This document shows positions 1 to 9,413 of a stretch of DNA of 51,697 nt, piece after piece. The stretch comes from Chloroflexota bacterium (lineage in GTDB: Bacteria > Chloroflexota > Limnocylindria > Limnocylindrales > CSP1-4). The stretch lies in contig PLOC01000029.1 of assembly GCA_003141955.1 (NCBI GenBank), positions 1 to 51,697 on the forward strand. Direction: 5' to 3'. The notes below the pieces were generated by a model. It saw only the letters and a program-made list of their open reading frames with translations, was not told where the DNA came from and did not search any database. Position numbers and translations under genes: made by a program. Position 1 is the stretch's first letter. Each line of letters starts with the position of its first letter.

Positions 1-15
1 AAGAAGCTATGGGAT

Positions 16-1062
16 CTAGCTCAGGTCCGTCACATCGCCAGGGCAGCCGTCGGACACGTCCCGGTGACCGCTCTTCAGCCTGACGACGCCTGGAAGAACG
101 AAACCGTCGGCGAACGAGACGGGATCGCTGACGTGAGCACCGGCCGCCAGAGCCTCCGCCGGCAGCGCGCCTTGCGTCCACGTCCGGCCGTCCGGCGATG
201 TCCAGACCGTCGCCGTCGAGCCGGCGGAACCCAGGGCGATGAACCCACTCGAGCCGCCGGAGATCAGAATGGGGTTCACGGTGCTGGGGACCGTCGCCAC
301 CGTCCACGACAGGCCGTCCGGAGATATCCAGGTCGTGACGGGAGTCATCGAGCTAAAGCCACACTTTCCATCGGAACATACGACGTGGTCGACGAGAAGC
401 AGGGAACCCAGATCCTCTTGGAAGTTGTCGAGCACCACCGCGCATTCGTCGTGGTCTGACCACTTTTCGGAGTCATATTCCTTGAACGAGGCGGCCCAGA
501 TGCTGAGGTCGAACCTGGTGCCCGCCTTCCAGGTCAGCCCGTCGGCCGAGAGCCACGGCGTCAGCGTGCGCTTGTGGGCGTTCCACATGAACTCGAGGTA
601 GCCCTTGCTGAAACCTGCCAGGGTGACGGTCGTCGAAGCCGGGACGGCCGGCGAGTGGCCGCCCGGGATCGCGATCCAGCGGAGGCCGGTCCAAGCGCCA
701 CTCGGTACCGGGCTCAGGCTGGGCAGAGGACCCTTGGGAAGCGGAGGCGTGGATGACGCCGTCGGGTCGTACGGGGGTGTCGGCGTCGGCGTGGGCGTCG
801 ACGGCGGCGCGGACGGCGGCGTTGTCCAGAGGGCGGGCAGGGTCGGTGTGGAAGTCGCGGCCGAACTGCTCGCTGAGCTACTCGCCGAGCTGCTCGGCGA
901 CGACTCCGTCGATGGTGCTGCCGGCACGGTCGAGATCGGCGACGGACTGAGAGACTCCGCGGTGCACGCCGTCGCGGACAGCGCGATCAATACAACCGCA
1001 GCTAGACCGAACGATCCCCAAACTTCGACCCCCGGCTGAGCCTTTCCCCCGCTCCATGGCAT
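16..1062 (-). CDS. Secreted lipoprotein-like protein with Ser/Thr/Pro-rich linker and Asp-box (SxDGxTW) repeats
   Basis: ORF 16..1371(-); start chosen at MPWSGGKAQ, followed by a hydrophobic segment ending TACTAES. Motifs LSADGLTW, ISPDGLSW and TSPDGRTW. Confidence 0.6.
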   Translation of the reverse strand: MPWSGGKAQPGVEVWGSFGLAAVVLIALSATACTAESLSPSPISTVPAAPSTESSPSSSASSSASSSAATSTPTLPALWTTPPSAPPSTPTPTPTPPYDPTASSTPPLPKGPLPSLSPVPSGAWTGLRWIAIPGGHSPAVPASTTVTLAGFSKGYLEFMWNAHKRTLTPWLSADGLTWKAGTRFDLSIWAASFKEYDSEKWSDHDECAVVLDNFQEDLGSLLLVDHVVCSDGKCGFSSMTPVTTWISPDGLSWTVATVPSTVNPILISGGSSGFIALGSAGSTATVWTSPDGRTWTQGALPAEALAAGAHVSDPVSFADGFVLPGVVRLKSGHRDVSDGCPGDVTDLS

Positions 1063-1231
1063 CCCCTTACGCTTAGCCGCCCCATCGGGCCGAGCATGGG
1101 ACGCCACGCCGGAGTTCGTCGTGACGTGGGAAGTACAACGTCCTGCAACGGCAACACTCCGCGCTGAACCGGCGGCGAAGATCCTCTGCACGGGCGAGCG
1201 GCCGGTGGTGACGGCAGGGCGAACTCCGACC

Positions 1232-2270
1232 TCAGGGCTGGTACAGCTCCGCCGAGGCCGAGTAGTCAAAGCCGCCGTAGCTGCCCTGTCCTCCGGCGAT
1301 GAGGACGCGGCCGTCGGAAAGCAGGGTGGCGGTGTGGCAGTCGCGGGCGGAGCCCATTGACCCGGTCGCACTGAAGGTGCCGGCTGCGGGGTCGTACAGC
1401 TCCGCTGAGGCGAGACCGTCCGAAAGGACCGTGTCGCTCCCTCCCTCGATGAGGACGCGGCGATCAGTCAGCAGCGTGGCTGAGTGCCAGGCGCGAGCGG
1501 TCGCCATCGAGCCGCTCGCGGTGAACTTGCCGGTCTTCGGGTCGTACAGCTCCGCTGAGGCGAGGCTGTTCGAGTGGGCGTCTTTGCCGCCGGCGATGAG
1601 GACAAGTCCGGTGGCCAGCAGCGTCGCGGAGTGCGAACGGCGGGCGGTCGTCATCGATCCGGTCGCAGTGAACTTGCCGGTCTTCGGATCGTACAGTTCG
1701 GCCGAGGCGGACGCCGTAAGGTCGCCCATGCCGCCGGCGACCAGGACCAGGCCATCAGGCAGAGGGGTGGCGGTGTGGTCCTCGCGAGCGGTCGTCATCG
1801 ATCCGGCCGCGGTGAACTTGCCAGTCTTCGGGTCGTACAGCTCCGCCGAGGCGAGAGTCGTCGAGCCGTCGTTGCCTCCGGCGATAAGGACACGGCCATC
1901 GGGCAGCAGCGTGGCGGTGTGGTTGCCGCGCGGGGTCACCATCGAGCCGGTCGGGCTGAACGCGCCGGTCGCAGGGTCGTACAGCTCGGCCACGGCGACC
2001 GGTATGTCACCGGAAGGGTCCAGGCCTCCCGTTATGAGAACCCGGCCGTCGGGCAGCAGGGTCGCGGTTTGAGCGGCGCGACCCTGCGCCATGAAGCCGG
2101 TCGGGCTGAACGCGCCGGTCCGGGGGTCGTACAACTCGGCCGAGGCGAGGCTCGTGCCCGAGTTGCCGTAGCCTCCCGTGATAAGGACGAGCCCATTGAG
2201 CAGCAGGGTCGCGGTGTGGTAGCCGCGAGCGTCCGTCATCGAGCCGGTCGGGCTGAACCCGGCCGGCTCC
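1232..2270 (-). repeat. Tandem kelch-encoding repeats, period about 150 bp
   Basis: GGGTCGTACAGCTC(C/G)G(C/T)(T/C)GAGGCGAG-like block recurs near 1239, 1389, 1538, 1687, 1838, 1976 and 2126. Confidence 0.75.
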
Positions 2271-2443
2271 TGCGTGGGCTCCGCGGCGGTGACGGCGGGC
2301 TGCGAAGTGGCGGTGAGCGTTGCGCTCGGCGCTGGAGAACTCCCGCCGCAGCCGGCGACGGCGAGGGCGAGCAGGCCGGCGAGCCCGGCTCGCATCGCGG
2401 CCGAGAGTGAGCCGGAGGGGCGGGTGCGTTCAGCGAGAGGCAT
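1232..2443 (-). CDS. Kelch/galactose-oxidase-like repeat lipoprotein
   Basis: Signal segment LAGLLALAVAGCGG (lipobox-like), then about 7 repeats of FSPTGSM..AR..HTATLLPDGRVLIAGG...ASAELYDP. Start MPLAERT (2443) or MRAGLAG (2395). Confidence 0.8.
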   Translation of the reverse strand: MPLAERTRPSGSLSAAMRAGLAGLLALAVAGCGGSSPAPSATLTATSQPAVTAAEPTQEPAGFSPTGSMTDARGYHTATLLLNGLVLITGGYGNSGTSLASAELYDPRTGAFSPTGFMAQGRAAQTATLLPDGRVLITGGLDPSGDIPVAVAELYDPATGAFSPTGSMVTPRGNHTATLLPDGRVLIAGGNDGSTTLASAELYDPKTGKFTAAGSMTTAREDHTATPLPDGLVLVAGGMGDLTASASAELYDPKTGKFTATGSMTTARRSHSATLLATGLVLIAGGKDAHSNSLASAELYDPKTGKFTASGSMATARAWHSATLLTDRRVLIEGGSDTVLSDGLASAELYDPAAGTFSATGSMGSARDCHTATLLSDGRVLIAGGQGSYGGFDYSASAELYQP

Positions 2444-4754
2444 GGAGGGCCAGCTCGACGACAGCGTCCGGCGCCGCCGGCAGGACGAGAGCGCCCTCGG
2501 GCGTGGCCTCGATCGTGCCGCCCTTGACCGACTCGACGTTCTCTCCGACCAGGAGCAGGCGCCAGCCCGGCGCAGCCGCATGGGGCGTCATCGTCACCCG
2601 GCGGCCCTTGCGGCGAAGCTCAAAGGCCGAACCCGGGCCCCCGTCCAGTGAGGGCACAGCCACTCTCACCCGGACCCCGTCCTCGATGGCGTACGCCCGC
2701 AGCGTGACGCCCGCTGGGAAGTCGTAGTCCGCGCGGGTCTCGCACTGGCCCATCGGCAGGACCGTGTTCGGCCGCACGAGCAAGGGCAGGCTCGAACACG
2801 GGTGCTGCTCCTCGCGCCAGCCCGGCCCTTCGACGACGGCGCCGCTGAGCAGGTTCGTCCACCTGCCGGCCGGGACGTAGTACGAGACCGTGCCGGATTC
2901 CGAGAACACGGGAGCGACAAGGAGGCGTCCCCCGAGCATGTACTGGCGGTCGAGGTATGCGCAGCCCGGGTCGTCCGGGAACTCGAGGCACATCGCCCGC
3001 ATCGTCGGAATGCCACGCTCGTGCGCCTCGACGGCCGCGCCGTAGAGGTACGGCATCAGGCGGTTCTTGAGCCTGGTGAACGTGCGCATGACCTCGACTG
3101 CCTCTTCGTCGAACAGCCACGGCACCCGGTACGACTCGTTGGCATGGAGCCGGCTGTGCGAGGACAGCAGGCCGAACGCGATCCAGCGCTTGAAGACCGA
3201 CGCCGGCGGCGTGCCCTCGAAGCCGCCGATGTCGTGGCTCCAGAAGCCGAAGCCCGTCAGGCCGAGCGACAGCCCGCCGCGGAGGCTTTCGGCCATTGAC
3301 TCGAAGGTCGAAGAGCAATCCCCGCCCCAGTGGACGGGGAACTGCTGGGTCCCGGCGGTCGCCGAGCGGGCGAACACGACGGCTTCTCCCTTGCCCCGCC
3401 TCTTCTCCAGCAGTTCGAAGACCGTCCGGTTGTAGAGATACGGGTAGTAGTTGTGCATCAGCTCCGGGTCGGAGCCGTCGAAGTAGGCCACGTCGGTGGG
3501 GATTCGTTCGCCGAAATCTGTCTTGAAGCAGTCGACACCCATGTCGAGGAGGGCGTCGAGCTTGCTCGCGTACCAGCGCCGCGCCTCCGGGTTCGTGAAG
3601 TCCACGAGGCCCATCCCAGGCTGCCACAGATCCCACTGCCAGACATCGCCGTTGGGCCGCTTCAGCAGGTAGCCGCCGGCGCGCCCCTCTTCGAAGAGCG
3701 GCGAGCGCTGGGCGATGTACGGGTTGATCCACAGGCTGACCCTCAGCCCATCCGCCTTCAGCCGGGCGAGCATGCCCCGCGGATCCGGAAACGTGCGCGG
3801 GTCCCAGGCGAAGTCGCACCAGTTGAACTCACGCATCCAGAACGAATCGAAGTGGAAGACGCTCATCGGGAGATTGCGCTCGGCCATGCCCCGGATGAAG
3901 CTCATCACCGTCGGCTCGTCGTACGCGGTGGTGAAGGATGTGCTGAGCCAGAGCCCGAACGACCAGGCCGGCGGCAGGGCCGGCCTCCCGGTCAGGGCGG
4001 TGTATTTCTCGAGGATCTCCTTGGGGCTCGGGCCGTAGATGACGTAGTACTCGAGCGCGTGCCCCTCAACGCTGAACTGAACGCGGGCGACGGCCTCCGA
4101 GCCGACCTCGAAGGAGACCCGGCCGGGGTGCCTTACGAAGACGCCGTACCCGCGGTCGGTCAGGTAGAACGGTATGTTCTTGTAAGCCTGCTCGCTGCTC
4201 GTTCCGCCGTCCTGGTTCCAGATGTCGACCGACTGCCCGTTCTTCACCAGCGGCCCGAAGCGCTCGCCGAGCCCGTAGACGCGCTCCCCAACCCCCAGGC
4301 CGAGCTGCTCGACCATGTAGTGGTGGCCCTCGGTCTCGACGATGCCGATGCCCTTGGGTTCGCTCGAGGTGAGAACCCGACCGTCGGCCTCGAAGTCGAT
4401 CCGCCACTCGCCATCGCGGCCCACCCGAACCGTGAGGCTGCCCGCGGTGAGTTCGGCGGCCTCGTCGGTCGCCGACACCACGACGGGCCCCGGCGCCGTC
4501 GCGAGCGAGAACTCCGGCTTCTGTGGGACCTCGCCCTCGAAGTGCGTCAGGCGGACGCCGACGACGTCCGGCAGCGGTGAGCTCAGCCGGATGGTCACCA
4601 GCGGGCCGCCAAGCGTATGGCCGCGGTGCTCGATCTTGCGGGTCGGCGCGTAGATCGTGAGCGCATCCAGCGACTCACAGACGTCGTACGCCTCCACCGG
4701 GTGCCAGGCCGTGACGCCGGGACGCATCCGCCAGTAGCCATCGGAGAACTTCAT
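2430..4754 (-). CDS. yicI: Alpha-xylosidase, GH31 (YicI family)
   Basis: MKFSDGYWRMRPGV..., VYGLGERFGPLVKNGQSVDIWNQDGG, GVDCFKTDFGERIPTDV (catalytic Asp region), FPVHWGGDCSSTFESMAESLRGGLS; near full-length similarity to E. coli YicI from memory. RBS-like AAAGGTGAGC before ATG. Confidence 0.93.
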   Translation of the reverse strand: MKFSDGYWRMRPGVTAWHPVEAYDVCESLDALTIYAPTRKIEHRGHTLGGPLVTIRLSSPLPDVVGVRLTHFEGEVPQKPEFSLATAPGPVVVSATDEAAELTAGSLTVRVGRDGEWRIDFEADGRVLTSSEPKGIGIVETEGHHYMVEQLGLGVGERVYGLGERFGPLVKNGQSVDIWNQDGGTSSEQAYKNIPFYLTDRGYGVFVRHPGRVSFEVGSEAVARVQFSVEGHALEYYVIYGPSPKEILEKYTALTGRPALPPAWSFGLWLSTSFTTAYDEPTVMSFIRGMAERNLPMSVFHFDSFWMREFNWCDFAWDPRTFPDPRGMLARLKADGLRVSLWINPYIAQRSPLFEEGRAGGYLLKRPNGDVWQWDLWQPGMGLVDFTNPEARRWYASKLDALLDMGVDCFKTDFGERIPTDVAYFDGSDPELMHNYYPYLYNRTVFELLEKRRGKGEAVVFARSATAGTQQFPVHWGGDCSSTFESMAESLRGGLSLGLTGFGFWSHDIGGFEGTPPASVFKRWIAFGLLSSHSRLHANESYRVPWLFDEEAVEVMRTFTRLKNRLMPYLYGAAVEAHERGIPTMRAMCLEFPDDPGCAYLDRQYMLGGRLLVAPVFSESGTVSYYVPAGRWTNLLSGAVVEGPGWREEQHPCSSLPLLVRPNTVLPMGQCETRADYDFPAGVTLRAYAIEDGVRVRVAVPSLDGGPGSAFELRRKGRRVTMTPHAAAPGWRLLLVGENVESVKGGTIEATPEGALVLPAAPDAVVELALHASR

Positions 4755-4884
4755 CGCGTGTTGCTCACCTTTCGCCAGTCGCGTCGCTGCGTGCATCTCC
4801 GACCGCACGCCGTGTCTCCAACCCTGCCGTAGTCGTTATCGTAAGTCCCATGGTGCTGTGGAACCCCAGGTGGGTGAACGAGGG

Positions 4885-7242
4885 TCAGCCGGGGAGCCTG
4901 ATCTCGATCCGATGCGAGCCGGCGGCGGCCGTGACGAGCAGGCCTTCAAGCGTGCTCTCGGCGGTGCCGCCCGTCACTCCCAACGCAGACCCCGCGTTGG
5001 CCAGGATGAGCCGCCACGACTTTGACCCCTGCACACGCTCCGCGACCACGACGCCGGCGGCCCGGGTCACCTCGAAGGCGGAATCGGTTCCGCCGCGCAC
5101 GTCGGGCACCGCGACGGCCACCTTCACCCCCTCCACCAGCTCGTACGCGCGAAGAGTCACGCCGTCCGCGAAGTCGTAGTCGGCCCTGTCGCTCCGGGCG
5201 CCCATGGCGATCACCGACCCGGGACGGACAAGCAGCGGCAGGCTGGAGAAGTCGTGGCGCTCCTGGATCCAACCCGGCCCCCGCAGCGTGGCGCCGGTGA
5301 CGAGGTGCGTCCAGCGCCCTGCTGGGACGTAGTACGTGACCTGGCCGTCCTCGGCAAAGATCGGCGCCACCAGCAGCGACTCGCCGAGCATGTACTGGCG
5401 GTCGAGAAACGCAGCGGTCGGATCGTCGGGGAACTCCAGCAACATGGCCCGCATCATCGGCACGCCGCTCCGCGAGGCCTCCACGGCCGCCCGATACAAG
5501 TAGGGCATGAGCCGGCATTTCAAGCGCGCGAAGGCTCTGACAACCTCGACGGACTGATCGTCGACGAGCCACGGAACGCGGTATGAATTGCTGCCGTGCA
5601 GACGGCTGTGCGAGCTCAACAGACCGAACTGGGCCCAGCGCTGGTAGACAGCCGCCGGGGGCGTGCCTTCGAAGCCGCCGATATCGTGGCTCCAGAAGCC
5701 AAAGCCGGACAAGCCCAGGGACAGCCCGCCGCGCAGGGTGTCGGCCATGGAAGGGAACGTGCTCTCGCAGTCGCCGCCCCAGTGGACCGGGAACAGCCAG
5801 CTGCAGGCCGTCGCAGATCGGGCGAAGACCACCGCCTCGCCCTGGCCGCGGCGCTCGCGGAGCAGCTCGAAGACCGTCTCGTTGTACAGGTACGGATAGA
5901 AGTTGTGCATCCGTTCCGGGTCTGAGCCGTCGTGCCAGACGACATCGGTCGGAATGCGCTCACCGAAATCGGTCTTGAAGCAGTCGACGCCCTGGTCGAG
6001 CAGAGTGGCGAGCTTCGAGCGATACCAGGCCCGGACATCGGGGTTGGTGAAGTCCACGATGCCCATGCCCGGCTGCCACTGGTCGCTCTGCCAAGTATCG
6101 CCGTTTGGACGGTGGAGCAGGTATCCGGCCGCGGCCGCCTCGGCGAAGAGTGGCGAAGCCTGGGCCACGTAGGGGTTGATCCAGACGCAGATCCGCAGAC
6201 CGCGCTCGTGGAGTCGGGCGAGCATGCCGGCCGGGTCGGGGAAGGTCCGCTCGTCCCAGCTGAAGTCGACCCACTGGAAATCGCGCATCCAGAAAGAATC
6301 GAAGTGGAAGACGCTCAGGGGGATGTCCCGCTCGGCCATGCCGTCGACAAGGTGGGCCACCGTCGCCTCGTCGTAGTCGGTGGTGAACGAGGTCGAGAGC
6401 CACAGCCCGAACGACCAGGCCGGCGGTAGGGCCGGCCGGCCGACGAGGCCGGTGAACCTCTCCAGCACTTCCTTGGGGCTCGGGCCGTAGATGACGAAGT
6501 ACTCGAGCGATTGGCCCGCGACGCTGAAGCCGACCTGGTCGACGCGCTCCGTCGCGACCTCGAACTCGACCTTTCCCGGCTCGTTGACGAAGACACCGTA
6601 GCCGGCGTCGGTCAGGTAGAAGGGCACGTTCTTGTAGGCCTGTTCCGAGCCGGTGCCGCCATCGCGGTTCCAGATGTCGATCGACTGGCCGTTCTTAACG
6701 AACGGGCCGAAGCGTTCGCCCAGGCCGTAGACGTGGTCCCCGACGCCGAGCGAAAGAGCCTCGGCCATGAAGTGTCCACCCTCATGCCCGCCGCGGCCAT
6801 GCCCATGGTGGCCCGGCCACTCGATCGCGGCCATGCTCTTCGCGTCGCTGGTGGTGAGGGTCCGGCCGTCGGCTACGAAGTCAAGGCTCCAGGGGCCCGT
6901 TCGATGGATGTGCGCGGCCAGCCGGCCCGACTGAAGGCTCGCGACCGAATCGTCGACCTCCACACGGACGTCTGGGGCGCGGCCGGGGAAGACCGGAAAG
7001 AAGGGCCCGTTGTCTCGCCCGCCGGTGTGATGCGTTACGCGAACACGGATGACGTCGACCGTGGGGGACGACAGTTCGATCGTCAGGGCCACGAGATCAT
7101 GCATCTCGGAGCGATCCTGCGGCGCGACCGTGGGCGCAAGCACGGTCAGCGTGTCCTCGGCGGCGGTGACGCGGTGGACCACGGCCGGATGAAACGCGCG
7201 CACGCCGTCACGCAACAGCCAGTAGCCGTCCCTGAACTTCAT
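4885..7242 (-). CDS. yicI: Alpha-xylosidase, GH31 (YicI family), second paralogue with His/Gly-rich insertion
   Basis: MKFRDGYWLLRDGV..., VYGLGERFGPFVKNGQSIDIWNRDGG, GVDCFKTDFGERIPTDV; insertion GHHGHGRGGHEGGHF relative to the first copy. Confidence 0.93.
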   Translation of the reverse strand: MKFRDGYWLLRDGVRAFHPAVVHRVTAAEDTLTVLAPTVAPQDRSEMHDLVALTIELSSPTVDVIRVRVTHHTGGRDNGPFFPVFPGRAPDVRVEVDDSVASLQSGRLAAHIHRTGPWSLDFVADGRTLTTSDAKSMAAIEWPGHHGHGRGGHEGGHFMAEALSLGVGDHVYGLGERFGPFVKNGQSIDIWNRDGGTGSEQAYKNVPFYLTDAGYGVFVNEPGKVEFEVATERVDQVGFSVAGQSLEYFVIYGPSPKEVLERFTGLVGRPALPPAWSFGLWLSTSFTTDYDEATVAHLVDGMAERDIPLSVFHFDSFWMRDFQWVDFSWDERTFPDPAGMLARLHERGLRICVWINPYVAQASPLFAEAAAAGYLLHRPNGDTWQSDQWQPGMGIVDFTNPDVRAWYRSKLATLLDQGVDCFKTDFGERIPTDVVWHDGSDPERMHNFYPYLYNETVFELLRERRGQGEAVVFARSATACSWLFPVHWGGDCESTFPSMADTLRGGLSLGLSGFGFWSHDIGGFEGTPPAAVYQRWAQFGLLSSHSRLHGSNSYRVPWLVDDQSVEVVRAFARLKCRLMPYLYRAAVEASRSGVPMMRAMLLEFPDDPTAAFLDRQYMLGESLLVAPIFAEDGQVTYYVPAGRWTHLVTGATLRGPGWIQERHDFSSLPLLVRPGSVIAMGARSDRADYDFADGVTLRAYELVEGVKVAVAVPDVRGGTDSAFEVTRAAGVVVAERVQGSKSWRLILANAGSALGVTGGTAESTLEGLLVTAAAGSHRIEIRLPG

Positions 7243-7383
7243 GAGTCCTTGCTCCTCGCACACCGGCCATCGACGTTCGCCCCAGACCAGGCGCCATCCC
7301 GGGGCCGCCGTCCGAGGCCAGAGCCGCCCGAGCTCATCTCTCGCCGACCACGGCGTCTCTCGTCGTACACACAGGTCCCCTTC

Positions 7384-8292
7384 CTACCTGTAGGACCCTG
7401 CCGTGATCCCCCTCGTCAGAGTCCGCTGGAACAGGAGGAAGAACAACACGCAAGGCAGAACGCCGAGCAGCGCAGACGCAGCCACTTGACTCTCGTTCAT
7501 CATGTGCTGCCCCTGGGTCACAGCGACCGCCACCGGCACCGTGTACTGCGAGTTGGAAATGAGGAAGACCATGGGCAGGTAGAACTCGTTCCACGTCCAG
7601 ATGAACGCGAACACCATGAGCACCGCCAGCGACGGGCTCATTATCGGGACGACCACCCTGACCAGAAGTTGGACCTTCCCGCAGCCATCCACCCTGGCTG
7701 CATCCAGGATCTCCCGCGGGAACGCCCGCATCACCGACGCTATGAAGTAGGTTCCAAAGGCACTCTGAATCACAGTGAAGATAATGACCACCGCCAGTTG
7801 CGTGTTGTACAGGCCGAAGAACTTGGCCATGTAGTACAGCGGATACACGATGGCCTCATTAGGCAGGATGTTAGCCAGCATGAAGAACACGAGCAACCAC
7901 ACGGCGCCTCGCACATTTCCGATGCCCAACGCAAAGGCGTTCAGCAGAGAAAGAATCGTCGCGAACACCGCCACCAACAGGCTGATGACGAAGCTGTTCC
8001 GCAGGGCCCCGCCGAAGTCCACTGCATTCCAGAACGTCACTATGTTGTCCATGGTCGGGTTCTGCGGCAACGACAATGGGCCGTTTGCCGCGAGGTCCGT
8101 CGGGGTCTTTACGGCATTGATGGCGATGATCGCAAAGGGCGCGAACATCACGACGAGAAGCGCAAGAAGCCCCAGGAGAACGCCGTAGGCCTGGACCACA
8201 TCGAAGACGCGTGAGCGAATGGACCTCCGCCGGCCGGGCCTGCTCCGCCTGGGGACGGGCCGCTCTTCGGTGATGGTGATGTTGGCGGCCAT
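7384..8292 (-). CDS. ABC sugar transporter permease (MalG/carbohydrate type)
   Basis: Multiple TM segments; EAA-like loop DAARVDGCGKVQLLVRVVVPIMSPSLAVL. Start at MAANITITEE, 1 bp from the upstream permease stop. Confidence 0.88.
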   Translation of the reverse strand: MAANITITEERPVPRRSRPGRRRSIRSRVFDVVQAYGVLLGLLALLVVMFAPFAIIAINAVKTPTDLAANGPLSLPQNPTMDNIVTFWNAVDFGGALRNSFVISLLVAVFATILSLLNAFALGIGNVRGAVWLLVFFMLANILPNEAIVYPLYYMAKFFGLYNTQLAVVIIFTVIQSAFGTYFIASVMRAFPREILDAARVDGCGKVQLLVRVVVPIMSPSLAVLMVFAFIWTWNEFYLPMVFLISNSQYTVPVAVAVTQGQHMMNESQVAASALLGVLPCVLFFLLFQRTLTRGITAGSYR

Positions 8293-8293
8293 G

Positions 8294-9196
8294 CTAGGAC
8301 TCCTTCGCAAGGTCACGCCTCGCCTGGAAGTTGATGAAGACGACGGCAACCACCAGGACGACCATGGTCACGACCGTGGCCACTGCGGACCCCAGTCCGA
8401 CCAGGTCCTTCTGGAAGAAGTTCAGGTAGGTGTAGTAGGACGGCACGTATGTGGCCGTGCCGGGTCCGCCCCTGGTCAGGACGAAGACCTGGGCGAACAC
8501 TTTGAACGTGGCGATGGTCGTCATGAGGACGACCACGAATATCTCGGGCCTTATCTGGTGGATCGTCACGTGTATGAATGTCTGCCAGCCGGATGCTCCA
8601 TCGAGGGCCGCCGCCTCGATGATGGTCTGGTCCATGCGCTGGAGCGCCGTGAAGAAGATGACAAGCGGGAACCCGATCTGGAACCAGACCATCATTCCCA
8701 TCACCGAGAAGAGAGCGAGGTCCGGGTTACCGAGCCAGTTCTGTGCCAGGACGCCGAGGCCGACTCCCTGGAGGATCGAGTTCAGGGCACCGTCGGGTGT
8801 GAGGATCCAGCCCCACACGACACCGGCGACCGCAACTGGCATCACCTGCGGGAGGTAGAAGCCTGCGCGGAAGAAGCTGGCAGTCCTCGGACCAAACCTC
8901 CGGCCGACGAAACTGTAGAGCAGACCGGCGAGGAGCAAGCCGAGGACCGTCGGTATGACAACCATGGCGAGGAGCAGAACGAAGGTGTTCTGGAACGATG
9001 CCGCGAAGTACGGATCGCTGAGCAGATTGACGTAGTTGTCTATCCCGACCCACGTCGGCGGTTGAACGCCGTTCCACTTCGTGAAGCTGATGCCGATCGT
9101 GGCAAGGAAGGGACCAACGATCACCACCAGGAAGGCCAGCAATCCCGGCAGCATGAAGATCGCATAACCACCGTCCAGGGAGGACCGCCGATTCAT
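8294..9196 (-). CDS. ABC sugar transporter permease (MalF/UgpA type)
   Basis: MNRRSSLDGGYAIFMLPGLLAF...; EAA loop IIEAAALDGASGWQTFIHVTIHQIRPEI. Confidence 0.88.
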   Translation of the reverse strand: MNRRSSLDGGYAIFMLPGLLAFLVVIVGPFLATIGISFTKWNGVQPPTWVGIDNYVNLLSDPYFAASFQNTFVLLLAMVVIPTVLGLLLAGLLYSFVGRRFGPRTASFFRAGFYLPQVMPVAVAGVVWGWILTPDGALNSILQGVGLGVLAQNWLGNPDLALFSVMGMMVWFQIGFPLVIFFTALQRMDQTIIEAAALDGASGWQTFIHVTIHQIRPEIFVVVLMTTIATFKVFAQVFVLTRGGPGTATYVPSYYTYLNFFQKDLVGLGSAVATVVTMVVLVVAVVFINFQARRDLAKES

Positions 9197-9305
9197 GCCA
9201 CTGCTCTCCTTTCGTTCCCATGGACGGCTTCAACTCGTCCCGGCACGGACCCGACCGGCTGGCCCCCGGCACCAGCAACCGGCACGGCGATTCTAAGGGC
9301 TCGGC

Positions 9306-9355
9306 GAGCGCCGCCGGGGCCGGCCGGAGTGAGGTCCGGCGGTCCGGCGGCGCTC
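9306..9355 (-). other. Intercistronic stem-loop between SBP and first permease gene
   Basis: Perfect 12-bp arms GAGCGCCGCCGG (9306-9317) / CCGGCGGCGCTC (9344-9355) with inner stem CCGGA/TCCGG (9324-9328/9335-9339). Confidence 0.7.
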
Positions 9356-9413
9356 AGCCAATCGATGTACCCAGATACAACCAGCTCAAGCCGCACAGGC
9401 AGACTGGCGCCAA

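Noticed and set aside
1232-2270. Regular about 150-bp repeats considered as CRISPR-like or tandem satellite DNA
   Set aside because: They are in frame and encode kelch beta-propeller blades, so coding repetition explains them.
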